Below are positions 32,038 through 40,420 of a stretch of 40,559 bases of DNA, one piece after another. Position 1 is the first letter of the stretch. Every line of letters begins with the position of its first letter. A program made the translations under genes and the position numbers. The notes below the pieces were generated by a model. The model was not told where the DNA came from. It saw only the letters and a program-made list of their open reading frames with translations, and did no database searches. The stretch covers positions 1 to 40,559 of the forward strand of contig JALSRI010000107.1 of the NCBI GenBank assembly GCA_026984835.1, in the 5' to 3' direction. The DNA comes from Thiohalobacter sp. (lineage in GTDB: Bacteria > Pseudomonadota > Gammaproteobacteria > DSM-19610).

Positions 32038-32892
32038 TCAGCCTTTCTTCCTGCGGGCGACACCGACCATTCCCAGCAGGCCAGAGCCGAACAGCCAGAC
32101 CGCAGCGGGCACAGGTACGACTGCCGCCGTCGCAACGGCGCCGCCAAACTCGAACTGCGTGTACTGGTTTGCGAAGCCGAGGGAGTCCTCATTGGCCGTG
32201 ATCTGGTGCTCGGCGGTACAGTGCAGGCTGGAGAAGCCGGCGCCCGCGGAGTTGGCCGCGCCAGTGCTACAGTTGAAAACAACCGGAGCGTCGGTGCCGA
32301 TGGCGAATAGGCCGCCGCCCCACTGGGCCTCCAGGATCGGCACCGTGATCGAGAACGAATCATTGGCGCCAATGCTGGTCTTGCTCAGAGTCGCCGGACC
32401 GGTGCCATACTCGGCGATCACCGCACTACCCACGGTCGGGGCGCGGAAGCCGAAGTTGCCGGTAGGTGCCGGAAACAGGAACGCAGCGTTCAGGAACATG
32501 CCGGTACCAGGCGCACCGCTAGATGGGCCGCAATTCGGGCACTTGATACTGCCACCCGGAGTCATCGGCGTGCCGTTGACTGCAGTCAGATCACCGGCGT
32601 TGTCGAAAACCCAGTTGATGCCGGTCGCACCAGTGGTGTCGGCAGCGCCGGAAACGACGCTCTTTTCGCCACCGCCGCTGACGGAGCCGCCGTTCATGAC
32701 GCGGAACTCGTTGGGTGCCGTGCCCTGTAGGTCAAAGCCTGCATTGAAGACACCATTGTTTGCGGCATCAGCGGCAGGGAACGGGTTGACCGGGCTGGTG
32801 TTGTCGCCCAGGTAGAGGACAACAGCCGACGCACCGCTCGAGGCTACGCCCAGTACGGCAGCAAGTGCCGAAGATAACAGAGTTTTTTTCAT
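32038..32892 (-). CDS. Secreted protein with VPLPA/PEP-CTERM-type sorting signal
   Basis: 284 residues. Signal peptide 1-23 (ends SGASA before VVLYLGD). Residues about 26-252 are an uncharacterised beta-rich domain with SPVNPFP (33-39), EFRV (62-65), SGGGEKS (72-78), APTVGSA (150-156), ILEAQW (186-191) and EDSLGFANQYTQF (235-247). The C-terminus is VPVPAAVWLFGSGLLGMVGV then ARRKKG: a sorting motif, a membrane helix and a basic tail, as cleaved by exosortases (VPLPA-type signals are linked to XrtD). A strong GGAGGAG lies six bases before ATG. The same domain occurs in the protein at 35004-37022. Confidence 0.88.
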   Translation of the reverse strand: MKKTLLSSALAAVLGVASSGASAVVLYLGDNTSPVNPFPAADAANNGVFNAGFDLQGTAPNEFRVMNGGSVSGGGEKSVVSGAADTTGATGINWVFDNAGDLTAVNGTPMTPGGSIKCPNCGPSSGAPGTGMFLNAAFLFPAPTGNFGFRAPTVGSAVIAEYGTGPATLSKTSIGANDSFSITVPILEAQWGGGLFAIGTDAPVVFNCSTGAANSAGAGFSSLHCTAEHQITANEDSLGFANQYTQFEFGGAVATAAVVPVPAAVWLFGSGLLGMVGVARRKKG

Positions 32893-33641
32893 TGACTACT
32901 CCTCCAAAACGAGAGTATGTTCGGTTTCCTGAGGTTGCGCGTACACGATACAAGCCAATCCGCAAGCTTGCGCTACCTGTTAAACTTCAGCCAAGCCAGT
33001 TCTCCAAATCCGGGCCTACGAAAAACTTGCCTAAATCTGTAGTTGGACTTAAAGAGAAGCTTCGGTATCTACGGTTCACCACTGCACCATGTGCGCGTTT
33101 TAGGACGATGCAACATGCATGCCAGTCAGCTATCTCGTTGGTGAATAAGCCAAATAGCTCTGTTGGCTGGAGGCGGACCTAGCCGAACTGTAAAGTAATC
33201 CGACGCAATTCTCCGTTTGGGTCCTTCTCCCCGATCATCAGTGCGTTGGTAACCACATTAACAACAATAAGTTACATCTATCCTGCTGCTCCAGGCATCA
33301 TTGTTAATAATTCCGACGCATTCAGGTGGCGGATGGTCGTGGAAATGGCCTATCGAACCATACCTTAAGCGCTACAATCGAAATTCATAGATTGTATCTA
33401 AATTCCTAGAAGCAGGGGTATGGCTGTGCTGGGTTGTTTTCGCATAGCGGCCGGTTCTGCTTTGATGGAAATAGACTCCATCAATTTGACAATGGTCTGG
33501 ATGGGGCGAAATAATGCGAGCCGCCAAACGCTGGCGCGACATGGCGTGCGGAGAAGATTTTATAATAATCCAACGGGATTTGCGGCGCGGAAGTGCTGCG
33601 TGAGGATCCCGATTTGCTACAGATTTTAGGAGGAGGCGCAA
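32893..33641. other. Long non-coding gap between divergent surface-protein genes
   Basis: 749 bp, moderately AT-rich, with no ORF having plausible coding character on either strand. It includes a promoter-like pair at 33486-33515 and AT-rich words such as ATTGTTAATAATT near 33300. It must hold the promoters for the divergent PEP-CTERM-type and FadL-type genes. I see no RNA gene. Confidence 0.65.
33486..33515 (+). promoter_or_regulatory. Candidate sigma-70 promoter of the FadL-type gene
   Basis: TTGACA (33486-33491), 18-base spacer, AATAAT (33510-33515), a perfect -35 and a 5/6 -10. Transcription would start near 33522, giving a 120-base leader before ATG 33642. Confidence 0.45.
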
Positions 33642-34934
33642 ATGTCGATTCGATATCGGCGAGTTGGAGTGTTGTTGTGTAGTTTTTTCGCGTCTAGCAA
33701 TGCATTCGCGACCAATGGTTACTTCCTGATCGGCTATGGTACCCAATCCCGTGGCATGGGGGGAGCGGCCATCGCACTGCCACAACAAGGAGAAGCGGCT
33801 GCCGTCAATCCGGCGGGTTTGGTGGATCTGGGAACCCGCATCGATATCGACGCGGCACTTTTCCTGCCGCGGCGTCGCTCTGCGTGCTGTCTGTCGCAAG
33901 AAGGTGTGGTCAGTGGCGCCAACGTGTTTTTGATTCCCAGCCTTGGAGGGGTGTTCAAGTTCAACCGTAGGATGTCCCTGGGGCTTGGCGTGGTCGGCGC
34001 CGGTGCGAACACGCGTTTTGAGCAGAATTTTTTCTTCGATGACCCAAACCTGGCAGGGCCGCAAGCGGACCAGAGTAATGGTGCTCTGGGTGTCAGCCTG
34101 ATCCAGATGATCATGGCCCCAGGGGTAGCCTACAAGGTCGACAAACACAATGCAGTGGGTGTTTCCCTGCAAATTGGTATGCAGCAGTTCAGGGCCTATG
34201 GTCTGTCAAACGCATTCGCCAATTTGTCTCAGGATCCGGATAATCTGACGAATCGTGGGAACGACTATTCGTATGGCGCGGGTGTGCGTCTGGGATGGCG
34301 AGGCAAGTTCTTCGACAAACGTTTGATGCTGGGCGCCACTTACGCGAGCAGAACCTACATGACCCGATTCGATAAGTACAGGGGGCTGTTCGCAGATGAG
34401 GGTAATTTTGATATACCTGAAAATTACGGGCTTGGCATCGCAATCAAACCTGTAGGTGGATTGGTCATCGCATTTGACTGGAAGCGGATCTTGTACAGCA
34501 ACATTCCGGCGGTGGGTAACCCCGCAACACCGATCAGCGCGGATCCGAATAACACAAAAGACAAGCTGGGGAATGCGAGCGGACCCGGGTTCGGATGGAG
34601 CAATCAGAGCATATATAAAGTCGGTATCTCCTATGATCTGACTCATGCCTTTACAGTGAGGGCTGGCTATAATTATGGGAAAACTCCAATAAGAGAAAAT
34701 GATTCGCTGGAGTTCAACGTGCTGGCGCCCGCTACAACGGAGAAACACATTACGCTGGGCGGAACCTACCGGATCGGTAAGGCCCATGAGTGGAGTTTTG
34801 CATACCAGCATGCGCGTCGAAACAAATTGAAGACGAATGTTGACGCCAACGCAGGGCTTCCATTTTCGGGACCCGTGGAGACCGAACTGTATATCAATAC
34901 ATTCGAGATCGGTTATTCATTCAAATTGAATTAG
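33642..34934 (+). CDS. FadL/OmpP1/TodX-type outer-membrane transporter
   Basis: 430 residues. Signal peptide 1-23 ends SNAFA before TNGYF. The mature N-terminus NGYFLIGYGTQSRGMGGAAI with AAAVNPAGL is the FadL family hatch region, followed by a 14-strand barrel pattern ending FEIGYSFKLN. FadL proteins move long-chain fatty acids, alkanes or aromatic hydrocarbons across the outer membrane; the ligand cannot be told from the sequence. AGGAGGAGG lies just upstream. The gene is flanked by two genes encoding the same novel secreted domain and is probably co-transcribed with the one 69 bp downstream. Confidence 0.92.
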   Translation: MSIRYRRVGVLLCSFFASSNAFATNGYFLIGYGTQSRGMGGAAIALPQQGEAAAVNPAGLVDLGTRIDIDAALFLPRRRSACCLSQEGVVSGANVFLIPSLGGVFKFNRRMSLGLGVVGAGANTRFEQNFFFDDPNLAGPQADQSNGALGVSLIQMIMAPGVAYKVDKHNAVGVSLQIGMQQFRAYGLSNAFANLSQDPDNLTNRGNDYSYGAGVRLGWRGKFFDKRLMLGATYASRTYMTRFDKYRGLFADEGNFDIPENYGLGIAIKPVGGLVIAFDWKRILYSNIPAVGNPATPISADPNNTKDKLGNASGPGFGWSNQSIYKVGISYDLTHAFTVRAGYNYGKTPIRENDSLEFNVLAPATTEKHITLGGTYRIGKAHEWSFAYQHARRNKLKTNVDANAGLPFSGPVETELYINTFEIGYSFKLN

Positions 34935-35003
34935 GAAATCCCAGTATTACTATAGAGCCGTGCAGCCGAGGTTGCATGAGCTCTTGCAGGAGGAGCTTTA
35001 GGT

Positions 35004-37022
35004 ATGTATTCCAATAAACGAACGATCGCGCGGATAACTGTGCCCAAATCTCTCAGGTCAGCGTTGTTTTGTGCTGCATTGTCGGTGTTTGGCTCTGGTG
35101 CGCAGGCGGATACGACGTTGGTGTTTGCCGATAATCTTTCACCTTCCAACCCGTTTCCTGGGGCTAAGCCAACCCAGCAAACCGCGATGGCGCCGGGTGT
35201 CGAATTCAGGGTAGTCACATCGACCGGGTTCGTGTCGGGTGGCGGCGAAAAATCCATAATTGGCCAATCGGTGGTCTCCAATCCACCCTCGTTTGTCGAT
35301 GGCGGACCATTGTTGCCGACTCCGGCGGGCTGGCAGTTTGTGTCCTGGGTCTTTGATTCCAACAATCAGCTGGCTGCCGTACTCAACTCTGATACGACTT
35401 TGGGGGCGACGGCGTCGGTGGCGACCTGCAATGGTATCACCAGTGCGGCGCCGCTCGGCGCGACAGGGTTGTTCAGGAATGCGTTATTCCTGGCCGCGCC
35501 TTTTGGTTTTCTGGCGCCCACGGTGGGAAGTGCGGCCGCCGCTGCATACGGCGTTGGACAGTTGTCATTCTCGGGTGTCAGTGCCTTTACCGTGCGTATC
35601 CCGGTTGCGGAAGCTCAGTGGTCGAACTGTCCTTTCCAGTTGGGAGGCCAGAACAATGCAGGTATATCGTTTCTTGGTACGGTCGGTGCTGACCGGCATA
35701 CGTTTCGTTTAGTGGCAGACCATGAAATAGGGCCGACCGGGGTTGAGGATTCGCTCGGCTTCGCGGGTCAGAATACGCAATGGGATCTTGTTGGTGTTAT
35801 CAACAGCGATCCCAGCCCCAATATCACTTCATATTCAACACTGCCCGCGCAGCAACTGGTTATTCCTTTGACAAGTCTGGCTACGGACCGGGAGTCGGAT
35901 GGACTCTCTATCTCAACGACTGGTTCTAGGGCGGTCACAGGAAGTGCCGGCGGCTCTGTAACCTGTACTGCTACTGATTGCACATACAATCCAGCCGGTT
36001 CCGCAGGGACGGATAGCTTCACGATTACGGTGGTGGATGATTGTGCCACGACAGTGGCTACTTGTGTTCAGGGGAGCGGCAATATTACTGTTACAGTCAA
36101 TGTAACGGCGGCGCCTATTGCTTCCAATGACGCTTTTACCGTGAGCCAGAATAGTGCGAACAATTCGCTCAATCTGACGGCAAACGATTTGCCGGGGAGC
36201 GTGGCTATTAATCCGGCGGCAATAACAATAGTTTCGCCACCTGGTAATGGGACGATTGGCACGCCGCTGCCTGGAGATGGCACAGTCAGCTATACGCCAA
36301 ATGCGGGCTTCTCCGGCACCGACAGTTTTTCCTATACTGTAGATGACACGCTTGGCAATGTCTCGAACACTGCATCGGTCACAGTAACGGTGAATTGCAT
36401 TGATGCATGTGCTTCGTCCGGTACCGCGCCTTCTGGTGGCATGGTGACCGGTTCTGTGCGCATTACAGCTGCAGATCTTGTCGCTGCAGGCGTGCCGGCC
36501 GATGATGGGGCCGATGGGGTCGGTGTTTCCTGTGACCCGGATTGTTTCGATTTTGTCGTGGCAGCACCTGGTGGGCAGGTTCAGGTCGTTTTCGCTCTGT
36601 CAGGGCCAATCAAGCCGCAGTCCGTGTATCGAAAAGTAGTAAATGGAACGTGGAGATCTTTCGATTCCACCGGTGGAAATGCGGTTAAGTCGGCCCTTGG
36701 TGCTCCGGGTTCTTGTCCTCCACCAGGCGACCCGGCTTATTCCACGGGGCTTGCTGCAGGTGATCTTTGTCTGGAACTCACTATTGTAGACGGTGGTCCA
36801 AATGACGCTGATTCGATTGTGGGGCAGGTGAGCGATCCGGGCGGTATTGGCTCTGGCCTACCGGCACCAGTCGTACTTGCGGGGCAGGAACTCAGTAGTA
36901 CGCCCGGCGGTTGTACCCTGAGTCCGACAGGCAGTTGGCGCAGAGGCGACCTGTGGTTGATAGGTTTGGTGTTGATAGTGCTGGGTTACAGGCTCCATAG
37001 TCGTCGAGGCCACGCCAATTAA
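35004..37022 (+). CDS. Multidomain secreted protein with choice-of-anchor U domain and Cys-type C-terminal anchor
   Basis: 672 residues. Signal peptide about 1-35 (SGAQA before DTTLV). Residues about 37-265 repeat the domain of the protein at 32038: SPSNPFP (46-52), EFRV (67-70), SGGGEKS (78-84), APTVGSA (171-177), VAEAQW (201-206) and EDSLGFAGQNTQW (248-260). Two cadherin/Ig-like repeats follow (about 270-365 and 370-465, with AGTDSFTITV and SGTDSFSYTVDDTLGNV). A choice-of-anchor U domain (about 475-625) shows SVYRKVVNGTWRSF and LTIVDGGPNDADSIVGQVSD. The tail GGC637TLSPTGSWRRGDLWL, helix and HSRR resembles JDVT-CTERM signals with an invariant Cys. Multiple Cys suggest disulfides. AGGAGGAG lies eight bases upstream. 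Confidence 0.85.
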   Translation: MYSNKRTIARITVPKSLRSALFCAALSVFGSGAQADTTLVFADNLSPSNPFPGAKPTQQTAMAPGVEFRVVTSTGFVSGGGEKSIIGQSVVSNPPSFVDGGPLLPTPAGWQFVSWVFDSNNQLAAVLNSDTTLGATASVATCNGITSAAPLGATGLFRNALFLAAPFGFLAPTVGSAAAAAYGVGQLSFSGVSAFTVRIPVAEAQWSNCPFQLGGQNNAGISFLGTVGADRHTFRLVADHEIGPTGVEDSLGFAGQNTQWDLVGVINSDPSPNITSYSTLPAQQLVIPLTSLATDRESDGLSISTTGSRAVTGSAGGSVTCTATDCTYNPAGSAGTDSFTITVVDDCATTVATCVQGSGNITVTVNVTAAPIASNDAFTVSQNSANNSLNLTANDLPGSVAINPAAITIVSPPGNGTIGTPLPGDGTVSYTPNAGFSGTDSFSYTVDDTLGNVSNTASVTVTVNCIDACASSGTAPSGGMVTGSVRITAADLVAAGVPADDGADGVGVSCDPDCFDFVVAAPGGQVQVVFALSGPIKPQSVYRKVVNGTWRSFDSTGGNAVKSALGAPGSCPPPGDPAYSTGLAAGDLCLELTIVDGGPNDADSIVGQVSDPGGIGSGLPAPVVLAGQELSSTPGGCTLSPTGSWRRGDLWLIGLVLIVLGYRLHSRRGHAN

Positions 37023-37090
37023 TGTTGGCACCTAGCGGCTTGTCCTGGATAGCAGTTAGTTACTGAGCTGCTTAGGGGCGCTGGAAATAG

Positions 37091-37119
37091 GCTTGGCGTG
37101 GTTGAAAACCACGCCAAGC
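37091..37119 (+). terminator. Rho-independent terminator of the FadL/surface-protein unit
   Basis: GCTTGGCGTGGTT, loop GAA, AACCACGCCAAGC is a perfect 13-bp stem followed by TTTTCAGTTT. It closes the rightward unit 33642-37022. The remaining 186 bp before aroQ show no gene. Confidence 0.9.
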
Positions 37120-37305
37120 TTTTCAGTTTGAATACGGAGACGACCGGATCATGCGGAGCCCCTGCGGCCATTGTCTGCTCTAGTTGACAGAATGGTGACC
37201 GCGGCCGACATGAAGCATAGATCGTGCGAATCCATTTTCGTGGGGGTGGGTGGGATTGCCTGTGATTGAGGCTATGCTAGCGGGGGAAGTTGTTTCAAAC
37301 ATGTC

Positions 37306-37761
37306 ATGTCTTGCATATTGATTCTCAATGGGCCAAACCTCAATCTCCTTGGGCAGCGAGAGCCAGATACCTATGGCTTGATTACCCTGGATGTGATCAT
37401 TAGGCGGTTGAATGAGCTTTTGTCGGAGGGGTCGGGTCGACTACTCACCTTCCAGTCCAACGCCGAACACGAACTCATCGACCACATCCACGCTGCCCCC
37501 CACGAGGGTATCGATTTCATCATTTTCAACCCGGCGGCCTTCACCCACACCAGCGTGGCCCTGCGCGACGCCCTGCTGGCGGTGAAGATCCCCTTCATCG
37601 AGGTGCACCTGTCCAACGTGCACGCCCGCGAGGGCTTCCGGCGCAAGTCGTACTTTTCCGACATCGCTGTCGGCGTCATCAGCGGGCTGGGGCCGATCGG
37701 CTATGAGCTGGCGCTGCAGGCGGCGCTGTCGTTTGTTGGCGACAAAAAAGCCGAAAGCTGA
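37306..37761 (+). CDS. aroQ: Type II 3-dehydroquinate dehydratase
   Basis: 151 residues. Dodecameric shikimate-pathway enzyme making 3-dehydroshikimate. The catalytic loop GQREPDTYG contains Arg18 and Tyr23 after [40 protein letters not shown] and [22 protein letters not shown] complete the family. The sequence is intact, but the first 45 codons use CTT, TTG, AGG, CTA and CGA freely while the rest is almost all G/C-ending, so a composition breakpoint appears to lie inside the gene near 37440. aroQ-accB-accC is the standard gammaproteobacterial order. Confidence 0.96.
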   Translation: MSCILILNGPNLNLLGQREPDTYGLITLDVIIRRLNELLSEGSGRLLTFQSNAEHELIDHIHAAPHEGIDFIIFNPAAFTHTSVALRDALLAVKIPFIEVHLSNVHAREGFRRKSYFSDIAVGVISGLGPIGYELALQAALSFVGDKKAES

Positions 37762-37885
37762 CGATTCGCCGATTTTCGGCGCAGTTGGGTAACATTTCGC
37801 TCCCGGTTAAGCTATACTCCCCGGCCATTCGAGACGGCCGGGATCGGCTTCGCGGCGTTCGACCCGGCACGAGGCAACCAAACCC

Positions 37886-37917
37886 GCAGGGTGGAGTGAG
37901 CGCAGCGAACCCCACCT
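37886..37917. repeat. REP-like hairpin repeat upstream of accB
   Basis: GCAGGGTGGAGTGAGCGCAG followed by CGAACCCCACC lies 22 bases before the accB ATG, inside its leader, with one changed stem base (A for G). Here the repeat precedes a gene instead of following a stop. Confidence 0.82.
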
Positions 37918-37938
37918 GAACCCACCAGGCAGGGCAGC

Positions 37939-38400
37939 ATGGACATCCGCAAAGTCAAGAAACTCATCGAGCTGCTGGAGGAATCCGGCGTCGCCGAGAT
38001 CGAGATCCACGAGGGCGAGGAATCGGTGCGCATCAGCCGCTACACGGCCGCGGTGCCCCCCGCGCCGCCGCCCCCCGTGGCCGTGGCCGCGCCGCCGGTC
38101 GCGGCGCCCGCCGCTGCCGCGCCGGCCGAGGCGGCGCAAGAGGAAGCCGGCCAGGCCATCCCCGAGGGCCACATCGTCAGCTCCCCCATGGTCGGCACCT
38201 TCTACCGCGCCCCCTCGCCGGGCGCCAGCCCCTTCGTCGAGGTCGGCCAGCGGGTCAGCGAGGGCGACACCCTGTGCATCATCGAGGCCATGAAGATGCT
38301 CAACCAGATCGAGGCCGACACCTCCGGCACCATCGCCGCCATCCTGGTCGAGAACGCCGAGCCGGTGGAGTACGGCCAGCCTTTGTTTGTGATTGAGTGA
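37939..38400 (+). CDS. accB: Biotin carboxyl carrier protein of acetyl-CoA carboxylase
   Basis: 153 residues. The N-terminal part [20 protein letters not shown] binds the carboxylase subunit. Residues about 38-75 are an Ala/Pro linker. The C-terminal biotinyl domain has [19 protein letters not shown] and the biotin Lys in [13 protein letters not shown] (K119). It carries biotin between AccC and the carboxyltransferase in fatty-acid synthesis. It normally lies directly before accC, but here a repeat-bounded gene separates them by 511 bp. Confidence 0.97.
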   Translation: MDIRKVKKLIELLEESGVAEIEIHEGEESVRISRYTAAVPPAPPPPVAVAAPPVAAPAAAAPAEAAQEEAGQAIPEGHIVSSPMVGTFYRAPSPGASPFVEVGQRVSEGDTLCIIEAMKMLNQIEADTSGTIAAILVENAEPVEYGQPLFVIE

Positions 38401-38403
38401 GGG

Positions 38404-38907
38404 GATAGCCACGGAAAGCACGGAAAGCACGGAAAAAATCATGTTTTCAGGGAGGGAAACGGATGTTGGTAGAAAGGGAGCTTACTTACCGGATCCGTGG
38501 ATGTATCTTCGAGGTATCCAGGAGGTTGGGGGCGGGGTTTCTGGAGAAAGTGTACGAGAGGGCTCTGCTGAGGGAATTGACCGTGCAGGGCATCGAAGCC
38601 AGGACCCAGGTTCCGCTGGCTGTGCACTACAAAGGTGAGGTGGTGGGAGAGTATTACGTGGATATCCTGGTAGAAGATCGCGTTCTTGTCGAATTGAAAG
38701 CGCAGGACAGCTTGTCTCCGGTGCATGAGGCTCAACTGATAAACTACCTCAGGGCGAGCGGCCGGCGCGTCGGTCTGCTGGTCAACTTCGTCCACCCACG
38801 TGCAATAGTCAAACGCATGACAATCTGACAACCACCTGTCATACAACCAACCATTATCAAGGTTTTTTCCGTGCTTTCCGTGCTTTCCGTGTTTTCCGTG
38901 GCCATAA
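38404..38907. mobile_element. Repeat-bounded GxxExxY element inserted between accB and accC
   Basis: The left arm GATAGCCACGGAAAGCACGG continues through a further CACGGAAAG unit to GGAAAAAA (to about 38437). The right arm (38863-38907) is its reverse complement, with one additional 9-bp unit, ending TTTTCCGTGGCCATA. Between the arms is a single gene (38463-38828). The arms are the same family as the termini of the 110-bp elements at 7911, 18861, 19719 and 40287. The whole unit begins four bases after the accB stop. A mobile origin is inferred from the interrupted operon and shared ends, not proven. Confidence 0.65.
38463..38828 (+). CDS. GxxExxY protein (PD-(D/E)xK nuclease-like)
   Basis: 121 residues, the normal length. 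The family motif is G25-F-L-E28-K-V-Y31 in [16 protein letters not shown]. The nuclease-like core follows: D67 in [11 protein letters not shown], then E77-L-K79 in VLVELKAQD, and a final [13 protein letters not shown] helix, together the PD-(D/E)xK_3 arrangement. The cellular function of this family is unknown. It lies between inverted 9-bp-unit arms in the accB-accC interval. It lacks an obvious strong ribosome-binding site (GGGAAACGG precedes the ATG). Confidence 0.92.
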   Translation: MLVERELTYRIRGCIFEVSRRLGAGFLEKVYERALLRELTVQGIEARTQVPLAVHYKGEVVGEYYVDILVEDRVLVELKAQDSLSPVHEAQLINYLRASGRRVGLLVNFVHPRAIVKRMTI

Positions 38908-38911
38908 CAAG

Positions 38912-40252
38912 ATGCTAGATAAAGTCGTCATCGCCAACCGCGGCGAAATCGCCCTGCGCATCCTGCGCGCCTGCCGCGAAATGGGCATCAAGACCGTGGC
39001 CGTCCATTCCGAGGCCGACCGCAGCCTGAAGCACGTGCTGCTGGCCGACGAATCCGTGTGCATCGGTCCGGCGCCCTCGGTGGACAGCTACCTGAACATC
39101 CCGGTGCTGATCGCTGCCGCCGAGGTGACCGACGCGGTCGCCATCCATCCCGGCTACGGTTTCCTGTCCGAGAACGCCGACTTCGCCGAACGGGTGGAGA
39201 AGAGCGGTTATGTCTTCATCGGCCCGCGCGCCGAGACCATCCGCACCATGGGCGACAAGGTGGCCGCCATCCGCGCCATGAAGGAAGCCGGCGTGCCCTG
39301 CGTGCCGGGCAGCGACGGCCCGCTGGGGGACGACGGCGACACCAACCTGCGCCTGGCGCGCAGCATCGGCTACCCCATCATCATCAAGGCCGCCGCCGGG
39401 GGCGGCGGGCGCGGCATGCGCGTGGTGCACGCCGAGGCCAACCTGCTCAACGCCATCGCGCTCACCCGCACCGAGGCGCGCACCGCCTTCGGCGACGATA
39501 CCGTCTACATGGAGAAGTTCCTGGAGAAGCCGCGCCACGTCGAGTTCCAGGTGCTGGCCGACGGCGAGGGCAACGCCATCCACCTGGGCGAGCGCGACTG
39601 CTCCATGCAGCGCCGTCACCAGAAGGTGGTGGAGGAGGCGCCGGCCCCCGGCATCACGCCCGAACAGCGTATGGAGATGGGCGAACGCTGCGCGGAGGCC
39701 TGCCGCAGGATCAACTACCGTGGCGCCGGTACCTTCGAGTTCCTGTTCGAGAACGGCGAGTTCTACTTCATCGAAATGAACACCCGCGTGCAGGTGGAGC
39801 ACCCGGTCACCGAAATGGTCACCGGGGTGGACATCGTCAAGGAACAGCTGCGCATCGCCGCCGGCGAAGGCCTGGGCTACCGCCAGGAAGACATCACCTG
39901 GACCGGACACGCCGTCGAGTGCCGCTTCAATGCCGAGGACCCGAAGACCTTCCTGCCCTGTCCCGGCACCATTACCCAGTACCACGCCCCCGGCGGGCCG
40001 GGCATCCGCGTCGACACCCACATCTACAACGGCTACACCGTGCCGCCCTATTACGATTCCATGATCGGCAAGCTCATCGCCCACGGCGAGGATCGCGCCG
40101 CGGCACTGGCGCGCATGCGCGGCGCCCTGTCGGAAGTGGTGATCGACGGCATCCGCACCAACATCGAACTGCACCAGGACATCTGCTCGGACGCAGCGTT
40201 CCTGGCGGGCGGCACCGACATTCATTATCTGGAGAAGAAGTTGGGGTTATAG
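38912..40252 (+). CDS. accC: Biotin carboxylase subunit of acetyl-CoA carboxylase
   Basis: 446 residues, full length. ATP-grasp enzyme that carboxylates the biotin on Acc[21 protein letters not shown] starts the N-terminal domain; K116 and K159 flank the Gly-rich loop GGGGRGMR (163-170); the [15 protein letters not shown] segment and [18 protein letters not shown] form the active site. The ATG lies five bases after the right arm of the GxxExxY element, leaving no room for a normal spacing, so translation initiation must use the repeat sequence or a poor site. The TAG stop (40250-40252) is the first part of a following repeat. Confidence 0.97.
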   Translation: MLDKVVIANRGEIALRILRACREMGIKTVAVHSEADRSLKHVLLADESVCIGPAPSVDSYLNIPVLIAAAEVTDAVAIHPGYGFLSENADFAERVEKSGYVFIGPRAETIRTMGDKVAAIRAMKEAGVPCVPGSDGPLGDDGDTNLRLARSIGYPIIIKAAAGGGGRGMRVVHAEANLLNAIALTRTEARTAFGDDTVYMEKFLEKPRHVEFQVLADGEGNAIHLGERDCSMQRRHQKVVEEAPAPGITPEQRMEMGERCAEACRRINYRGAGTFEFLFENGEFYFIEMNTRVQVEHPVTEMVTGVDIVKEQLRIAAGEGLGYRQEDITWTGHAVECRFNAEDPKTFLPCPGTITQYHAPGGPGIRVDTHIYNGYTVPPYYDSMIGKLIAHGEDRAAALARMRGALSEVVIDGIRTNIELHQDICSDAAFLAGGTDIHYLEKKLGL

Positions 40253-40396
40253 CCACGGAAAGCACGGACAAAGCATTCCGGTTGTAAATAGCCACGGAAA
40301 ACACGGAAAACACGGACAAAGACGGGGTTTGGGACGGGCCCGCGCTCCGCGCGTGGTCCGCCAACAAGGATCTTGTCCGTGTTTTCCGTGGCTATT
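40248..40396. repeat. 110-bp inverted-repeat element, copy 4, preceded by a solo arm
   Basis: A solo left arm (TATAGCCACGGAAAGCACGG, 40248-40273) provides the accC stop codon. It is followed by a complete element (40287-40396) that begins AATAGCCACGGAAAACACGG and ends CCGTGTTTTCCGTGGCTATT. The core CGCGCTCCGCGCGTGGTCCG and CCAACAAGGATCTTGTC match copy 3. The complete part is 110 bp, the same as copies 1 and 3. Confidence 0.85.
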
Positions 40397-40420
40397 ACCC
40401 CCCTGATCCACCACCCCCCC

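Noticed and set aside
32865-33182. Plus-strand frame in the gap before the FadL-type gene
   Set aside because: It overlaps the start of the PEP-CTERM-type gene, has no ribosome-binding site and no recognisable protein features.
33372-34172. 266-codon minus-strand frame opposite the FadL-type gene
   Set aside because: It is antisense to a convincing FadL-family gene, with atypical composition.
37184-37212. TTGACA as an aroQ promoter
   Set aside because: There is no acceptable -10 hexamer 16-18 bases downstream.
38404-38440. Possible CRISPR or simple tandem array
   Set aside because: The 9-bp CACGGAAAG iterations have no spacers and occur as inverted arms, so this is an inverted-repeat element, not CRISPR.
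38393-38638. Overlapping frame giving an [10 protein letters not shown]-type peptide
   Set aside because: It is only the repeat arm read in frame. The GxxExxY frame starting at 38463 is the real gene.
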